A stretch of DNA of 52,265 bases from Oscillospiraceae bacterium (GTDB lineage Bacteria > Bacillota > Clostridia > Oscillospirales > Oscillospiraceae): assembly GCA_015068395.1 (NCBI GenBank), contig SVKP01000061.1, positions 1 through 52,265 on the forward strand, read 5' to 3'. This document shows positions 1 through 8,639 of this stretch, piece after piece (the first letter of the stretch is position 1; each line of letters begins with the position of its first letter). The notes under the pieces are model-generated. The model had not been told where the DNA came from and made no database searches. It worked only from the letters and a program-made list of their open reading frames with translations. The translations under genes were made by a program, and so were the position numbers.

Positions 1-44
1 AATAGCTGTACCTGCTCTCTGCTTTTCGCTGTTTCCCTAGTCAT
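1..44 (-). CDS. IS1182-like transposase, 5' end only (runs off the left edge)
   Basis: Reading leftward from an ATG at 44, 14 codons stay open to the window edge and give MTRETAKSREQVQL. This resembles, from memory, the first residues of IS1182-family DDE transposases, which begin with a basic stretch followed by REQV and then a 'VP-x-DHLLRKI' segment that would lie outside the window. An extended -10 promoter sits just upstream. If correct, an insertion sequence borders the element here. Fourteen residues are too few for certainty; another short-leader protein is possible. Confidence 0.4.
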   Translation of the reverse strand, partial: MTRETAKSREQVQL

Positions 45-72
45 CACCCTGCATCCCCGCCTTTCCAATCTC

Positions 73-82
73 ATTATACCAC
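73..82 (-). promoter_or_regulatory. Extended -10 promoter for the leftward partial gene
   Basis: On the minus strand TGTGGTATAAT gives a TGn extended -10 with a perfect TATAAT (bases 78-73). No good -35 is visible 17 bases upstream, as is common for extended -10 promoters. It faces the partial transposase-like gene, whose ATG is about 30 bases downstream. Confidence 0.5.
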
Positions 83-87
83 AAATT

Positions 88-123
88 AAGGCACTATGCA
101 CCCTTTTCGGCGCATAATGCCTT
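88..123. other. 12-bp inverted repeat, hairpin or IS end
   Basis: Arms AAGGCACTATGC (88-99) and GCATAATGCCTT (112-123) pair except for one C/A mismatch. The right arm is followed by ATTTTG on the plus strand. It lies behind the leftward promoter, so it could be a terminal repeat of the putative insertion sequence or a transcription terminator protecting the leftward gene. Confidence 0.4.
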
Positions 124-142
124 ATTTTGTCTACAGTCTGTG

Positions 143-166
143 GCGGCCTCATCCGAGGCCGCTTTT
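143..166 (+). terminator. Rho-independent terminator or attenuator before the giant helicase gene
   Basis: GCGGCCTC (143-150), loop ATCC, GAGGCCGC (155-162), then TTTT. The hairpin lies between the ATG at 127 and the strong ribosome site at 187-195. This argues that translation starts at 202 and that upstream transcription is ended or attenuated here. Confidence 0.6.
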
Positions 167-201
167 CTTATACCCAAAACCATCGAAAAGGAGGTATCCC
201 A

Positions 202-3200
202 TTGGCAAGCAAGCTGCAAACCATCATTGACTACGCGCAAAAACTGACCGTAGATCTTGCGGAGCAGCGCGGCGTCTGGCAAAGCTACCTGCTGACCGCA
301 GCCCGCGTCTACAAGTACCCGTTCCCAGAGCAGCTTTTGATCTACGGGCAGCGCCCCGACGCGACAGCCTGCGCGCCCATCGAGCTATGGAATGAGCGCA
401 TGGGGCGCTGGGTAAACTGCGGCGCAAAGGGTATCGCGCTGATCGACGACAGCGGCGAGCGTCCGCGGCTCAAATACGTCTTTGACGTGTCCGACACCCA
501 CCCCGGCAACTACCGCTCGCTCACCCCGCGCCTCTGGCGCATGGGTACGCAATACCAAGACGCCGCAGCGGAGGCTCTGGGCAATGCCTTCGGCAGTCCA
601 GACGACGAGGCGCTGTCTTTTGCCGACCACATCATCGCCGTCAGCCGCATTGCCGCGCAGGATAACCTCGCGGACTACCTCGACGAGCTGCGGAACGTCC
701 GAACAGACAGCTTTCTGGAAGAGCTGGACGACCTCAATCTGGAAGTCCGCTTCCGAAGGCTTTTGGGCAACAGTGTCGCATTCACGGTTCTGACCCGCTG
801 CGGCATCAACGCAGGGCAATTCTTTGAAAACGAGGACTTTGACGGCCTGTATGAGTTCAATACCTTTGACACCATGACCGTCCTCGGCACGGCAACCAGC
901 GACGTTTCCCGTATGCTGCTGCTGGAGATCGAGCGCACGATCCACGGCATAGACCGTCAAAAACTTGCAAACCGTGAGCAAAGCGGTTATTCTGCAAGCA
1001 AGGAAGCAGAACAACAACCCGCCGAGAAAGAAAAGGAGGTAGGCGATTATGACACAAACGCTGACGTACACGACGAAGGGCGAGTATCAGTATCCCGACC
1101 TGACACTCCCGGAGCAGACGGAGGAGATGCCGCTGGGCAAGTACGGTCTGATGCACAAGAAGTACCTCAAGCAGAGCAAGCCGGCGACGTACAACCGCCT
1201 GCTGCTGTCCGGGAAACTGACGGCGCATCTGGCGGAGATCGACCGGCAGGCGACCGAGATGGTATCCTCGCTGACGGCGCAGATGGCGCAGACAGAGGGC
1301 GTGACGGAGAGCATGAAGGCGACGGATCAGATGTTGTGGGTACAGCGCATGAACAACATCCGGCAGAGAGCAGAGGAGATCGCTACGAGGCAACTGATCT
1401 ACAACTGAGCCATCACGATTTCGACACACCGTCTGAAATACCCTATTACTACCACGACGCGGAGAAAAACGAGCTGCTTCGCACCAGCGACGCCTTAAAA
1501 GAGCATAGAGCAGAGATTGCCGCATTCTTTGCCGTCCATGAGGACAGCGAGGAACGCGGCAATTTCATTCGCTCGTTCTTTGACAATACCTTTGTCGAGA
1601 AAATCCTGAGCAACGACCAGCGCGCCGGCTATCGCGCCTACACAGACGTTTTGAACCTCTGGCGCGGCGCATACCTCACCCGCGAAAGAGAGGACTTCGT
1701 GCGTTGGACGCAGGTGGCGGGTAGCATCTACGGCATGATGCTCCTCGACCAATGGCTCGATCCCGACGAAAAGCTCGCCCCGGCAACGCATGAGCAGTTG
1801 TCGCTGATCGCGGAGGCGGCAGCGGACAAGGACAACGCCTTTGCCTTGCCGCAGGAGGCGGTCGATTACATTCTCACTGCCATCGGCAGGTATCAGAAAT
1901 TCCGCATCTATGAGTATTTCCAGCAGAAGAACGCGGCAGCGGACAACATCAAATTTCTGAAAAGCACCTATGGCGAGGGCGGACGCTCCGACGCTATCCC
2001 CGACAGCGGCTATTGGGAGGATCACGGCAGCAAGGGCATCACCATCTCCAACCACTACGGCGAGGACAAAGGTGAGATCGTCCTGTCATGGAAGCGTGTG
2101 GAGAAACGTATCGGTGAGCTGATTGTCGCAGACCGCTATTTGAGCCGCGCGGACAAGGCGGCGTACCCGGAATACCGGCGCGAGGAAGAAACTAAGGCGG
2201 CGCGGCGAGCCGCTTCCAAAGAGTTTGACGCCATCATCGACGACTATACGAAGTTTGTCGAAGGGATTGGCGAGCAGAGCAAGCTCGTTGATCGGTGGTA
2301 TCTCGTTTCCTGCGCCAGCGCCTTTTCAGCGGGCGAGAAAAAGATGCACGCCCGCACAGCCGAAGGCGATTTCATACTTCCCATGATGCGGCAGGCGATG
2401 CAGACCATCATCGCGGAAAAGACGCCCTTCACAGAACGCTGCGAGGCCATGCTGACCGCACTGGACGGCGACCTCGCAAAACCGCTGGAACCGACGTATG
2501 AGGAACTGAACCCGCCGCCCCCGCCGAAGAAAGAATACCGCTTTTCCCTCGGTGATGCGGTATATCTCGGCGCACAGGAATATGAGCTGCTGTCCTTTGA
2601 CGAGCGGGAAGTCCGGCTCTACGACGTGGAGTATCCCCTGTTCAACAAGGTCATGCCCCGCGAGGAGTTTGACCGCAAGATTGCAGAGAACCCGCAGAAC
2701 GACCGCCTGCTTGTCGTTGTGGAGGAGCAGACGCCGGAAGAACAGGCTGCACAGCTTGACCGCGCAAAGCAGATCATACGGGACTTTTGCGCGGAGGGCG
2801 GCGAAGCGGAGCCGGACTTCTCCGACCTGCACCGCGTCGAATTTGCGTACAGTACCACCGGCGACGGCGAGCATCATATCCAAGTCAGCGCAGACCTTGT
2901 TGACTTCCGTATCGTCTACGAGGTGGACGGCAAGGCAGCCGTCACGCTCCAAAGCCATGATCTCAACGACCTAAACGATCACCTGATCGGGCTGGACTTC
3001 GACGAAATGATCGCATTTGCCGAGGAACAGTACAAAAAGGAGCAGCAACAGGCCCCAGCACCCGCGCCCGTTGACCGCAGCGACGAAATGCTCCAACAGG
3101 CCATGCTTGCGGCGGAGCTGTCCGAACAGACAGGGCAAAACGTGTTCGGCTTTGAGGAGGGCAGCTTGCAGCCGGTCAACGCGCCGCTGCCCGCCGCACC

Positions 3201-6200
3201 TGCCGAAAAAGAAGAAGCGCCCACGCTCGCGCCGCCTGCGCCGCGCAAGCGTGAAAAGGTGTCCTCTTTCGCGCTGCATCCGGAGATCCCCACGGCGCAA
3301 CGCCATGAGTACCGCATCACCGACGATCAACTCGGTGTCGGGACGCCGAGCGAACGCTACGAGCGAAACGTCGCCGCCATCCGCACCCTCAAAAGAATCG
3401 AGGACGAGGATCGTCTGGCGACGCCGGAGGAGCAGGGCATCCTCTCGCAGTACGTCGGCTGGGGCGGGCTTGCGGACTGCTTCGACGACCGCACCAGCCA
3501 CTATGCCGAGCTGAAAACCCTCTTGACCGACGAGGAATACGCCGCGGCGCGGGAATCCACGCTGACGGCGTTCTACACGCCCCCGACCGTGATCCGCGCC
3601 GTCTACAAGGCGCTGGACAACATGGGCTTCCAGAGCGGCAACATCTTGGAGCCGTCGTGCGGCGTCGGCAACTTCCTCGGCATGAAGCCCGAAAAACTGG
3701 CGGACTCCAAAATCTACGGCGTGGAGCTGGACAGCATCAGCGGACGCATCGCGCGGCAGCTCTATCAGCAGTCCTCTATCGCCGTGCAGGGCTATGAGAA
3801 AACCGACATCCCCGACAGCTTCTTTGACGTCGCCCTCGGCAACGTGCCGTTCGGCAGCTTCAAGGTGTCGGATAAGCGGTACGACCGCCACAACTTCCTC
3901 ATTCACGACTATTTCTTTGCCCGGACGCTGGATAAGGTCAGACCGGGCGGCATCATCGTCTTCATCACGTCCAAAGGCACAATGGATAAGGAGAGCATCG
4001 GCGTCCGCAAGTACATCGCGCAGCGCGCCGACCTGCTGGGCGCGATCCGTCTGCCCAACACCACCTTCAAAAGCGCAGCCGGCACGGAGGTCACGTCGGA
4101 CATCATCTTTCTGCAAAAGCGTGACACGCTCATGGACATCATGCCCGATTGGGTACACCTCGGCAAAGACGAGAACGGACTGACGATGAACCAATACTTC
4201 ATCGACCACCCCGAAATGATCCTGGGCGAAATGCGCGAAGTCAGCGGCCCCTATGGGCCGGAAACCGCCTGCCTCCCCTACGACGACCGCGACCTTGACA
4301 CGCTGCTGTCCGAGGCCGTGCAGAACATCAATGGCGATATAGGCGAGTACACGGTCGATGAGCTGGGCGAGGACGAGGAGGACCGCTCTATCCCCGCAGA
4401 CCCCACCGTGCGGAATTTCAGCTATACCATCGTCGATGGAAAAGTCTACTATCGGCAGGACAGCCGCATGGTTCCGTCCGACGTGTCCGCCACGGCGGAG
4501 AGCCGTATCAAAGGCTTAATCGGTATCCGGGATTGTGTGCGGACGCTGATCGAGTACCAGACCGAGGACTATCCCGACAGCATGATCGCCGCGGAGCAGC
4601 AAAAGCTGAACCGCCTCTATGACGCCTTCGTGAAGCACTACGGGCGCATCAACTCCCGCGCCAACAACAGCGCCTTCAACTCGGACAGTGCCTATTTCCT
4701 CTTGTCCTCGCTGGAGGTCATGGACGACGAGGGCAACTTCGTCCGCAAGGCCGATATGTTCTCCAAGCGCACCATCAAGCAGCGCGTGGTCGTCACCAGC
4801 GTCGATACCGCGTCCGAGGCGCTCGCCCTGTCCCTTGCCGAGAAAGCAAGGATCGACATGAAGTATATGTCGGAGCTGACCGGCAAAAGCGAGGAAGAAA
4901 TCTTCTCCAACCTCAAAGGCGTTATCTTTCTTAATCCCATGCACACCGGCGAGGACAGCGCCAACCCCAAGTACCTGACCGCCGACGAATACCTGTCCGG
5001 CAACGTGCGCGAAAAGCTCCAATGGGCAAAGCGGAGCGCGGAGCTGTACCCCGACGATTACGCGCCTAACGTGCAGGCGCTGGAAGCCGTGCAGCCCGCC
5101 GATTTGACTGCGGCGGAGATTTCCGTGCGGCTCGGCGCGACGTGGCTCCCGACCGACGTGGTGGAGCAGTTTATCTATGAGCTGTTCAGCACCCCGCGTT
5201 ACGCCCAATGGAAGATCAAGGTGCATTACTCGAAGTACACCGGCGACTGGAACGTGGAGAACAAGAACTACGACCGGGGCAACGTCAAGGCGCTCAGTAC
5301 CTACGGCACGACCCGCATCAACGGCTACAAAATCGTCGAGGAGACGCTGAACCTGCGCGCTGTCCGCATCTTTGACTATGTGATCGAGCCGGACGGCAAG
5401 CGTACCCCTGTCCTCAACAAGAAGGAAACCGCCATCGCGCAGGGCAAGCAGGAGCTGATCAAGCAGGCGTTCCAAGAATGGATATGGGCAGACCAGCCCC
5501 GCCGCGAGCGGCTTTGCAAGCTCTATAACGAGAAATTCAACGCCACCCGCCCCCGCGAGTACGACGGAAGCCACCTCAACTTTGTGGGCATCAACCCGGA
5601 GATCACGCTGCGTCCCCATCAAGTCAACGCCATCGCGCACATCCTCTATGGCGGCAACACGCTTCTCGCCCACGTCGTCGGCGCCGGCAAGACCTTTGAA
5701 ATGGTCGCCGCGGCGCAGGAGAGCAAGCGCCTCGGCCTCTGCCAAAAGTCGCTGTTCGTCGTTCCCAACCACTTGACGGAGCAATGGGCGGCGGAGTATT
5801 TGCAGCTCTATCCGAGCGCCAATATCCTTGTCGCCACGAAAAAGGACTTTGAAACCAAGAACCGCAAGCGTTTCTGCGGGCGCATCGCCACCGGCGACTA
5901 TGACGCCATCATCATCGGTCATTCGCAGTTTGAAAAGATACCCATGTCGGCGGAGCGGCAGCGCGCGCTGCTGGAGCAGCAGATGGACGAGATCATGGCG
6001 GGCATCGCGGAGCTGAAAGAGAACCACGGCGAGCGGTTTTCCATCAAGCAGATGGAACGTACCAAGAAGTCCTTCCAGCTAAAGCTCGACAAGCTGAACG
6101 ACGCCAGCCGGAAAGACGATGTGGTGACCTTTGAGGAGCTGGGCGTCGATAGGCTGTTCATCGACGAGGCGCATTATTACAAAAATTTGGCGGCGTTTTC

Positions 6201-8091
6201 CAAGATGCGGAACGTGGGCGGCATCAGCCAGACCGAGGCGCAGAAGTCCAGCGACCTCTACATGAAGTGCCGCTACCTCGACGAGCTGACGGGCGGGCGC
6301 GGCGTCGTGTTCGCCACGGGGACGCCGATCAGCAACAGCATGGTCGAGCTTTACACCATGCAGAAGTATCTCCAATACGGTACACTTGCCCGGAAGGGGC
6401 TGCTGCACTTCGACAGTTGGGCGTCCACGTTCGGGGAAACCGTGACCGCCATCGAGCTTGCCCCCGAAGGCAGCGGCTACCGTGCCAAGACACGCTTCGC
6501 CAAGTTCTACAATCTGCCGGAGCTAATGTCGATGTTCAAGGAGGTCGCGGACATTCAGACGGCGGATATGCTCAAACTCCCCGTGCCGAAAGCCAACTAT
6601 CACAACGTCGTGCTGAAACCGTCCGAGCATCAAAAGGAGATGGTCGCGGGGCTTTCTGAACGAGCCGAAAAGGTGAGAAACCGGGAAGTCGCGCCCGAAG
6701 TCGATAATATGCTCAAAATCACGAACGACGGGCGTAAGCTGGCGCTCGACCAGCGGCTTATGTCGGAGTTGCTGCCCGACAGCGAAACCGGCAAGGTCGC
6801 TGCCTGCGCCGCCAACGTCTTTGCGATTTGGCAGCGGACGGCGGCGGAGCGTTCGACGCAGATGGTTTTTTGCGACCTTTCCACCCCGCACGGCGACGGG
6901 CAATTCAACGTCTACGACGACCTGCGGGACAAGCTGATCGCAAAGGGCATCCCCGCGGAGGAGATCGCTTACATCCACAACGCCAAGAGCGAGGTGCAGA
7001 AAAAGGAGCTGTTCGGCAAAGTCCGCAGCGGACAGATCCGCGTCCTGCTCGGCTCCACGCAGAAGATGGGAGCCGGCACCAACGTCCAGCAAAAGCTGAT
7101 CGCCCTGCACCATCTGGATTGCCCGTGGCGACCGGCAGACCTGCAGCAGCGCGAGGGGCGCATTATCCGGCAGGGCAACGAAAATCCCGAAGTCGAGATA
7201 TTTACCTACGTCACCGAAAACACCTTTGACAGCTATCTCTATCAGCTCGTCGAGGGCAAGCAGAAATTCATCGGGCAGATCATGACGAGCAAAAGCCCCG
7301 TCCGCGCCGCCGAGGACATCGACGAAACGGCGCTCTCCTACGCCGAGATCAAGGCGCTCTGCACCGGCAACCCGCACATCAAGGAGAAGATGGACTTGGA
7401 CATTGACGTGCAGCGGCTCAAACTGCTGAAATCCAGCTATTTGAGCCAAAAGTACGCGCTGGAGGATCAGATCGTCAAGAGCTTCCCGCAGCAGATCAGC
7501 GCGTTGGAGCAGCGCATTGAGGGCTACACGGCGGACATGGCCCGCGTTGCCGAGAACACCCACCCCAACGACGACGGTTTTTCCCCGATGGTGATTGAGG
7601 GCAAGACCTACACCGAGAAAAAAGCGGCAGGCTCCGCGATTTTGGAAGTCTGCCACAATATGACCAGCCCCGATCCTGTTCCTCTCGGACAGTACCGGGG
7701 CTTTGACATGGTGGTGAGCTTTGACAGCCTTGCCCGCGAATACCGCATTACGCTCAAAGGCGAGCTGCACCACGTCACCGGCCTCGGCACGGACATCTAC
7801 GGCAATATCCAGCGTCTTGACAACCTGCTTTCCGTGTTGGAGGAACGGCGAACCGCTTGCGTCGAACAGCTTGAAAACGTAAAAGTGCAGCTAGAAAGCG
7901 CAAAAGAGCAGGTAGCGCGTCCGTTCCCGCAGGAGGAGGAACTGAAAACCAAATCCGCGCGGCTCGACGAGCTGAACATCATGCTGGATATGGACAAGAA
8001 GGACAACGAGGTGCTGGACGACGGCGAGATCAGCGAGGAGGACGCCGAGCGCAACCAGCCGCAAAAGAAAGATCGCGGTATCGAACGGTAA
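202..8091 (+). CDS. Giant conjugative-element protein: N6-adenine methylase-like plus SNF2/DEAD helicase
   Basis: A 2629-residue DNA-processing protein typical of Tn1549/CTn-type ICEs. TTG at 202 is chosen because AAAGGAGGT lies at 187-195, 6 bases upstream; the ATG at 127 has no ribosome site and precedes a hairpin. A methyltransferase-like region (about residues 1115-1310) shows EPSCGVGNF (cofactor loop) and NVPFG in place of the NPPY catalytic motif. The SNF2-like helicase (about 1797-2350) shows Walker A GAGKT, FIDEAHYYKN, ATGTPISNS and the motif VI stretch QQREGRIIRQGN. Roughly residues 283-403 are low-complexity, rich in G/D/A/R, and coincide with the out-of-frame tnpV gene. Members of this family are thought to protect or remodel transferred DNA; the exact role is unproven. 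Confidence 0.9.
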   Translation: MASKLQTIIDYAQKLTVDLAEQRGVWQSYLLTAARVYKYPFPEQLLIYGQRPDATACAPIELWNERMGRWVNCGAKGIALIDDSGERPRLKYVFDVSDTHPGNYRSLTPRLWRMGTQYQDAAAEALGNAFGSPDDEALSFADHIIAVSRIAAQDNLADYLDELRNVRTDSFLEELDDLNLEVRFRRLLGNSVAFTVLTRCGINAGQFFENEDFDGLYEFNTFDTMTVLGTATSDVSRMLLLEIERTIHGIDRQKLANREQSGYSASKEAEQQPAEKEKEVGDYDTNADVHDEGRVSVSRPDTPGADGGDAAGQVRSDAQEVPQAEQAGDVQPPAAVRETDGASGGDRPAGDRDGILADGADGADRGRDGEHEGDGSDVVGTAHEQHPAESRGDRYEATDLQLSHHDFDTPSEIPYYYHDAEKNELLRTSDALKEHRAEIAAFFAVHEDSEERGNFIRSFFDNTFVEKILSNDQRAGYRAYTDVLNLWRGAYLTREREDFVRWTQVAGSIYGMMLLDQWLDPDEKLAPATHEQLSLIAEAAADKDNAFALPQEAVDYILTAIGRYQKFRIYEYFQQKNAAADNIKFLKSTYGEGGRSDAIPDSGYWEDHGSKGITISNHYGEDKGEIVLSWKRVEKRIGELIVADRYLSRADKAAYPEYRREEETKAARRAASKEFDAIIDDYTKFVEGIGEQSKLVDRWYLVSCASAFSAGEKKMHARTAEGDFILPMMRQAMQTIIAEKTPFTERCEAMLTALDGDLAKPLEPTYEELNPPPPPKKEYRFSLGDAVYLGAQEYELLSFDEREVRLYDVEYPLFNKVMPREEFDRKIAENPQNDRLLVVVEEQTPEEQAAQLDRAKQIIRDFCAEGGEAEPDFSDLHRVEFAYSTTGDGEHHIQVSADLVDFRIVYEVDGKAAVTLQSHDLNDLNDHLIGLDFDEMIAFAEEQYKKEQQQAPAPAPVDRSDEMLQQAMLAAELSEQTGQNVFGFEEGSLQPVNAPLPAAPAEKEEAPTLAPPAPRKREKVSSFALHPEIPTAQRHEYRITDDQLGVGTPSERYERNVAAIRTLKRIEDEDRLATPEEQGILSQYVGWGGLADCFDDRTSHYAELKTLLTDEEYAAARESTLTAFYTPPTVIRAVYKALDNMGFQSGNILEPSCGVGNFLGMKPEKLADSKIYGVELDSISGRIARQLYQQSSIAVQGYEKTDIPDSFFDVALGNVPFGSFKVSDKRYDRHNFLIHDYFFARTLDKVRPGGIIVFITSKGTMDKESIGVRKYIAQRADLLGAIRLPNTTFKSAAGTEVTSDIIFLQKRDTLMDIMPDWVHLGKDENGLTMNQYFIDHPEMILGEMREVSGPYGPETACLPYDDRDLDTLLSEAVQNINGDIGEYTVDELGEDEEDRSIPADPTVRNFSYTIVDGKVYYRQDSRMVPSDVSATAESRIKGLIGIRDCVRTLIEYQTEDYPDSMIAAEQQKLNRLYDAFVKHYGRINSRANNSAFNSDSAYFLLSSLEVMDDEGNFVRKADMFSKRTIKQRVVVTSVDTASEALALSLAEKARIDMKYMSELTGKSEEEIFSNLKGVIFLNPMHTGEDSANPKYLTADEYLSGNVREKLQWAKRSAELYPDDYAPNVQALEAVQPADLTAAEISVRLGATWLPTDVVEQFIYELFSTPRYAQWKIKVHYSKYTGDWNVENKNYDRGNVKALSTYGTTRINGYKIVEETLNLRAVRIFDYVIEPDGKRTPVLNKKETAIAQGKQELIKQAFQEWIWADQPRRERLCKLYNEKFNATRPREYDGSHLNFVGINPEITLRPHQVNAIAHILYGGNTLLAHVVGAGKTFEMVAAAQESKRLGLCQKSLFVVPNHLTEQWAAEYLQLYPSANILVATKKDFETKNRKRFCGRIATGDYDAIIIGHSQFEKIPMSAERQRALLEQQMDEIMAGIAELKENHGERFSIKQMERTKKSFQLKLDKLNDASRKDDVVTFEELGVDRLFIDEAHYYKNLAAFSKMRNVGGISQTEAQKSSDLYMKCRYLDELTGGRGVVFATGTPISNSMVELYTMQKYLQYGTLARKGLLHFDSWASTFGETVTAIELAPEGSGYRAKTRFAKFYNLPELMSMFKEVADIQTADMLKLPVPKANYHNVVLKPSEHQKEMVAGLSERAEKVRNREVAPEVDNMLKITNDGRKLALDQRLMSELLPDSETGKVAACAANVFAIWQRTAAERSTQMVFCDLSTPHGDGQFNVYDDLRDKLIAKGIPAEEIAYIHNAKSEVQKKELFGKVRSGQIRVLLGSTQKMGAGTNVQQKLIALHHLDCPWRPADLQQREGRIIRQGNENPEVEIFTYVTENTFDSYLYQLVEGKQKFIGQIMTSKSPVRAAEDIDETALSYAEIKALCTGNPHIKEKMDLDIDVQRLKLLKSSYLSQKYALEDQIVKSFPQQISALEQRIEGYTADMARVAENTHPNDDGFSPMVIEGKTYTEKKAAGSAILEVCHNMTSPDPVPLGQYRGFDMVVSFDSLAREYRITLKGELHHVTGLGTDIYGNIQRLDNLLSVLEERRTACVEQLENVKVQLESAKEQVARPFPQEEELKTKSARLDELNIMLDMDKKDNEVLDDGEISEEDAERNQPQKKDRGIER
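1049..1408 (+). CDS. tnpV: TnpV family protein, nested out of frame inside the helicase gene
   Basis: A 119-residue protein read in the +1 frame relative to the enclosing gene. It has an excellent ribosome site (AAAGGAGGT at 1032-1040, 8 bases before ATG). The sequence matches, from memory, the TnpV transposon-encoded family first seen in Tn4451: LTLPE near residue 19, GKYGLMHKKYLK, LLLSGKLTAHLAEIDRQA, WVQRMNNIRQRAEEI. Its function in transposition is unknown. In the enclosing frame the same bases code for disordered G/D/A/R-rich sequence, so tnpV looks like the constrained frame here. The overlap covers the whole gene. Confidence 0.8.
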   Translation: MTQTLTYTTKGEYQYPDLTLPEQTEEMPLGKYGLMHKKYLKQSKPATYNRLLLSGKLTAHLAEIDRQATEMVSSLTAQMAQTEGVTESMKATDQMLWVQRMNNIRQRAEEIATRQLIYN

Positions 8092-8106
8092 GGAGGATTG
8101 ATCGCT

Positions 8107-8514
8107 ATGGGATACCAAGAGAGTTTAGTTTTTGTGCAGCCCCAATGGAATTTCAAGAAGCTGATCCGCGCCTATGAGCGCGCCGAGCAGGATGGCTATT
8201 ACGCCGTCGCCGGCGCGGTGCCGCGGTCGGTGGTGGTGCTAAAAAAGCCCATCGGGGAGCTGCCCGCGGGCGCAAAGCTGTTATGGGTATGCGGCGACCG
8301 CGGTTTTCATACGGTGGGCGGCACCTTCGGCGGTCACTTGAAATGCCGCGGCAGGATACGCTTCATTCCTGTGGAGGAGGTGCTGATCGGCCCGAATGAT
8401 AAGTACCTCAACGGGCTTGATCTCGACAGCCCAAGCCCCAGCGAGAATGACTACATGAGGCGGTACAGCGCCGCGAACTACGCCCACCGCATCCGCGCGG
8501 GGCTGACGCGATAA
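8107..8514 (+). CDS. Conserved ICE protein of unknown function
   Basis: 135 residues, no membrane segment or signal. It follows the helicase gene by 15 bases with AAGGAGG at 8090-8096. ATG 8107 is preferred over TTG 8098, which sits against the ribosome site. The N-terminus (LVFVQPQWNFKKLIRAYERAEQ) and a central GGTFGGHLKCRGRIRF stretch suggest a small compact cytosolic domain. I recognise it only as a gene that commonly accompanies this helicase in such elements; no function can be assigned. Confidence 0.75.
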   Translation: MGYQESLVFVQPQWNFKKLIRAYERAEQDGYYAVAGAVPRSVVVLKKPIGELPAGAKLLWVCGDRGFHTVGGTFGGHLKCRGRIRFIPVEEVLIGPNDKYLNGLDLDSPSPSENDYMRRYSAANYAHRIRAGLTR

Positions 8515-8530
8515 GAGGCGTGTTAGCAAT

Positions 8531-8557
8531 CAGTTGACTACAAATCGTAGCCAACTG
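8531..8557. repeat. Imperfect dyad upstream of the DUF1016 gene
   Basis: CAGTTG-A-CTAC-AAATC-GTAG-C-CAACTG forms a 10-pair hairpin with one internal mismatch, 47 bases before the -10 of the next gene. It may be an operator, a terminator remnant or a border scar of the inserted nuclease gene. Confidence 0.4.
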
Positions 8558-8580
8558 AAATGGCGAGCGGCAAAAAGAAC

Positions 8581-8609
8581 TTTCTAATTTTTCTGCACGG
8601 TGGTATAAT
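8581..8609 (+). promoter_or_regulatory. Promoter of the DUF1016 nuclease gene
   Basis: TATAAT at 8604-8609 lies 30 bases before the ATG. The -35 region 17 bases upstream (TTTCTA, 8581-8586) is weak. The local composition is AT-richer than the flanking ICE backbone, consistent with a cargo gene carrying its own promoter. Confidence 0.5.
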
Positions 8610-8639
8610 AAACCAAATACATTTGATGGAGGTGCCGGT

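Noticed and set aside
127-201. ATG at 127 as start of the helicase gene
   Set aside because: No ribosome site, the segment contains a terminator hairpin, and TTG 202 has an ideal AAAGGAGGT at the right distance and begins at the conserved N-terminus.
2971-4209. A 412-codon minus-strand frame opposite the methylase region
   Set aside because: Arg/Val/Ala-rich shadow of GC-rich coding sequence; no start signal and no motif.
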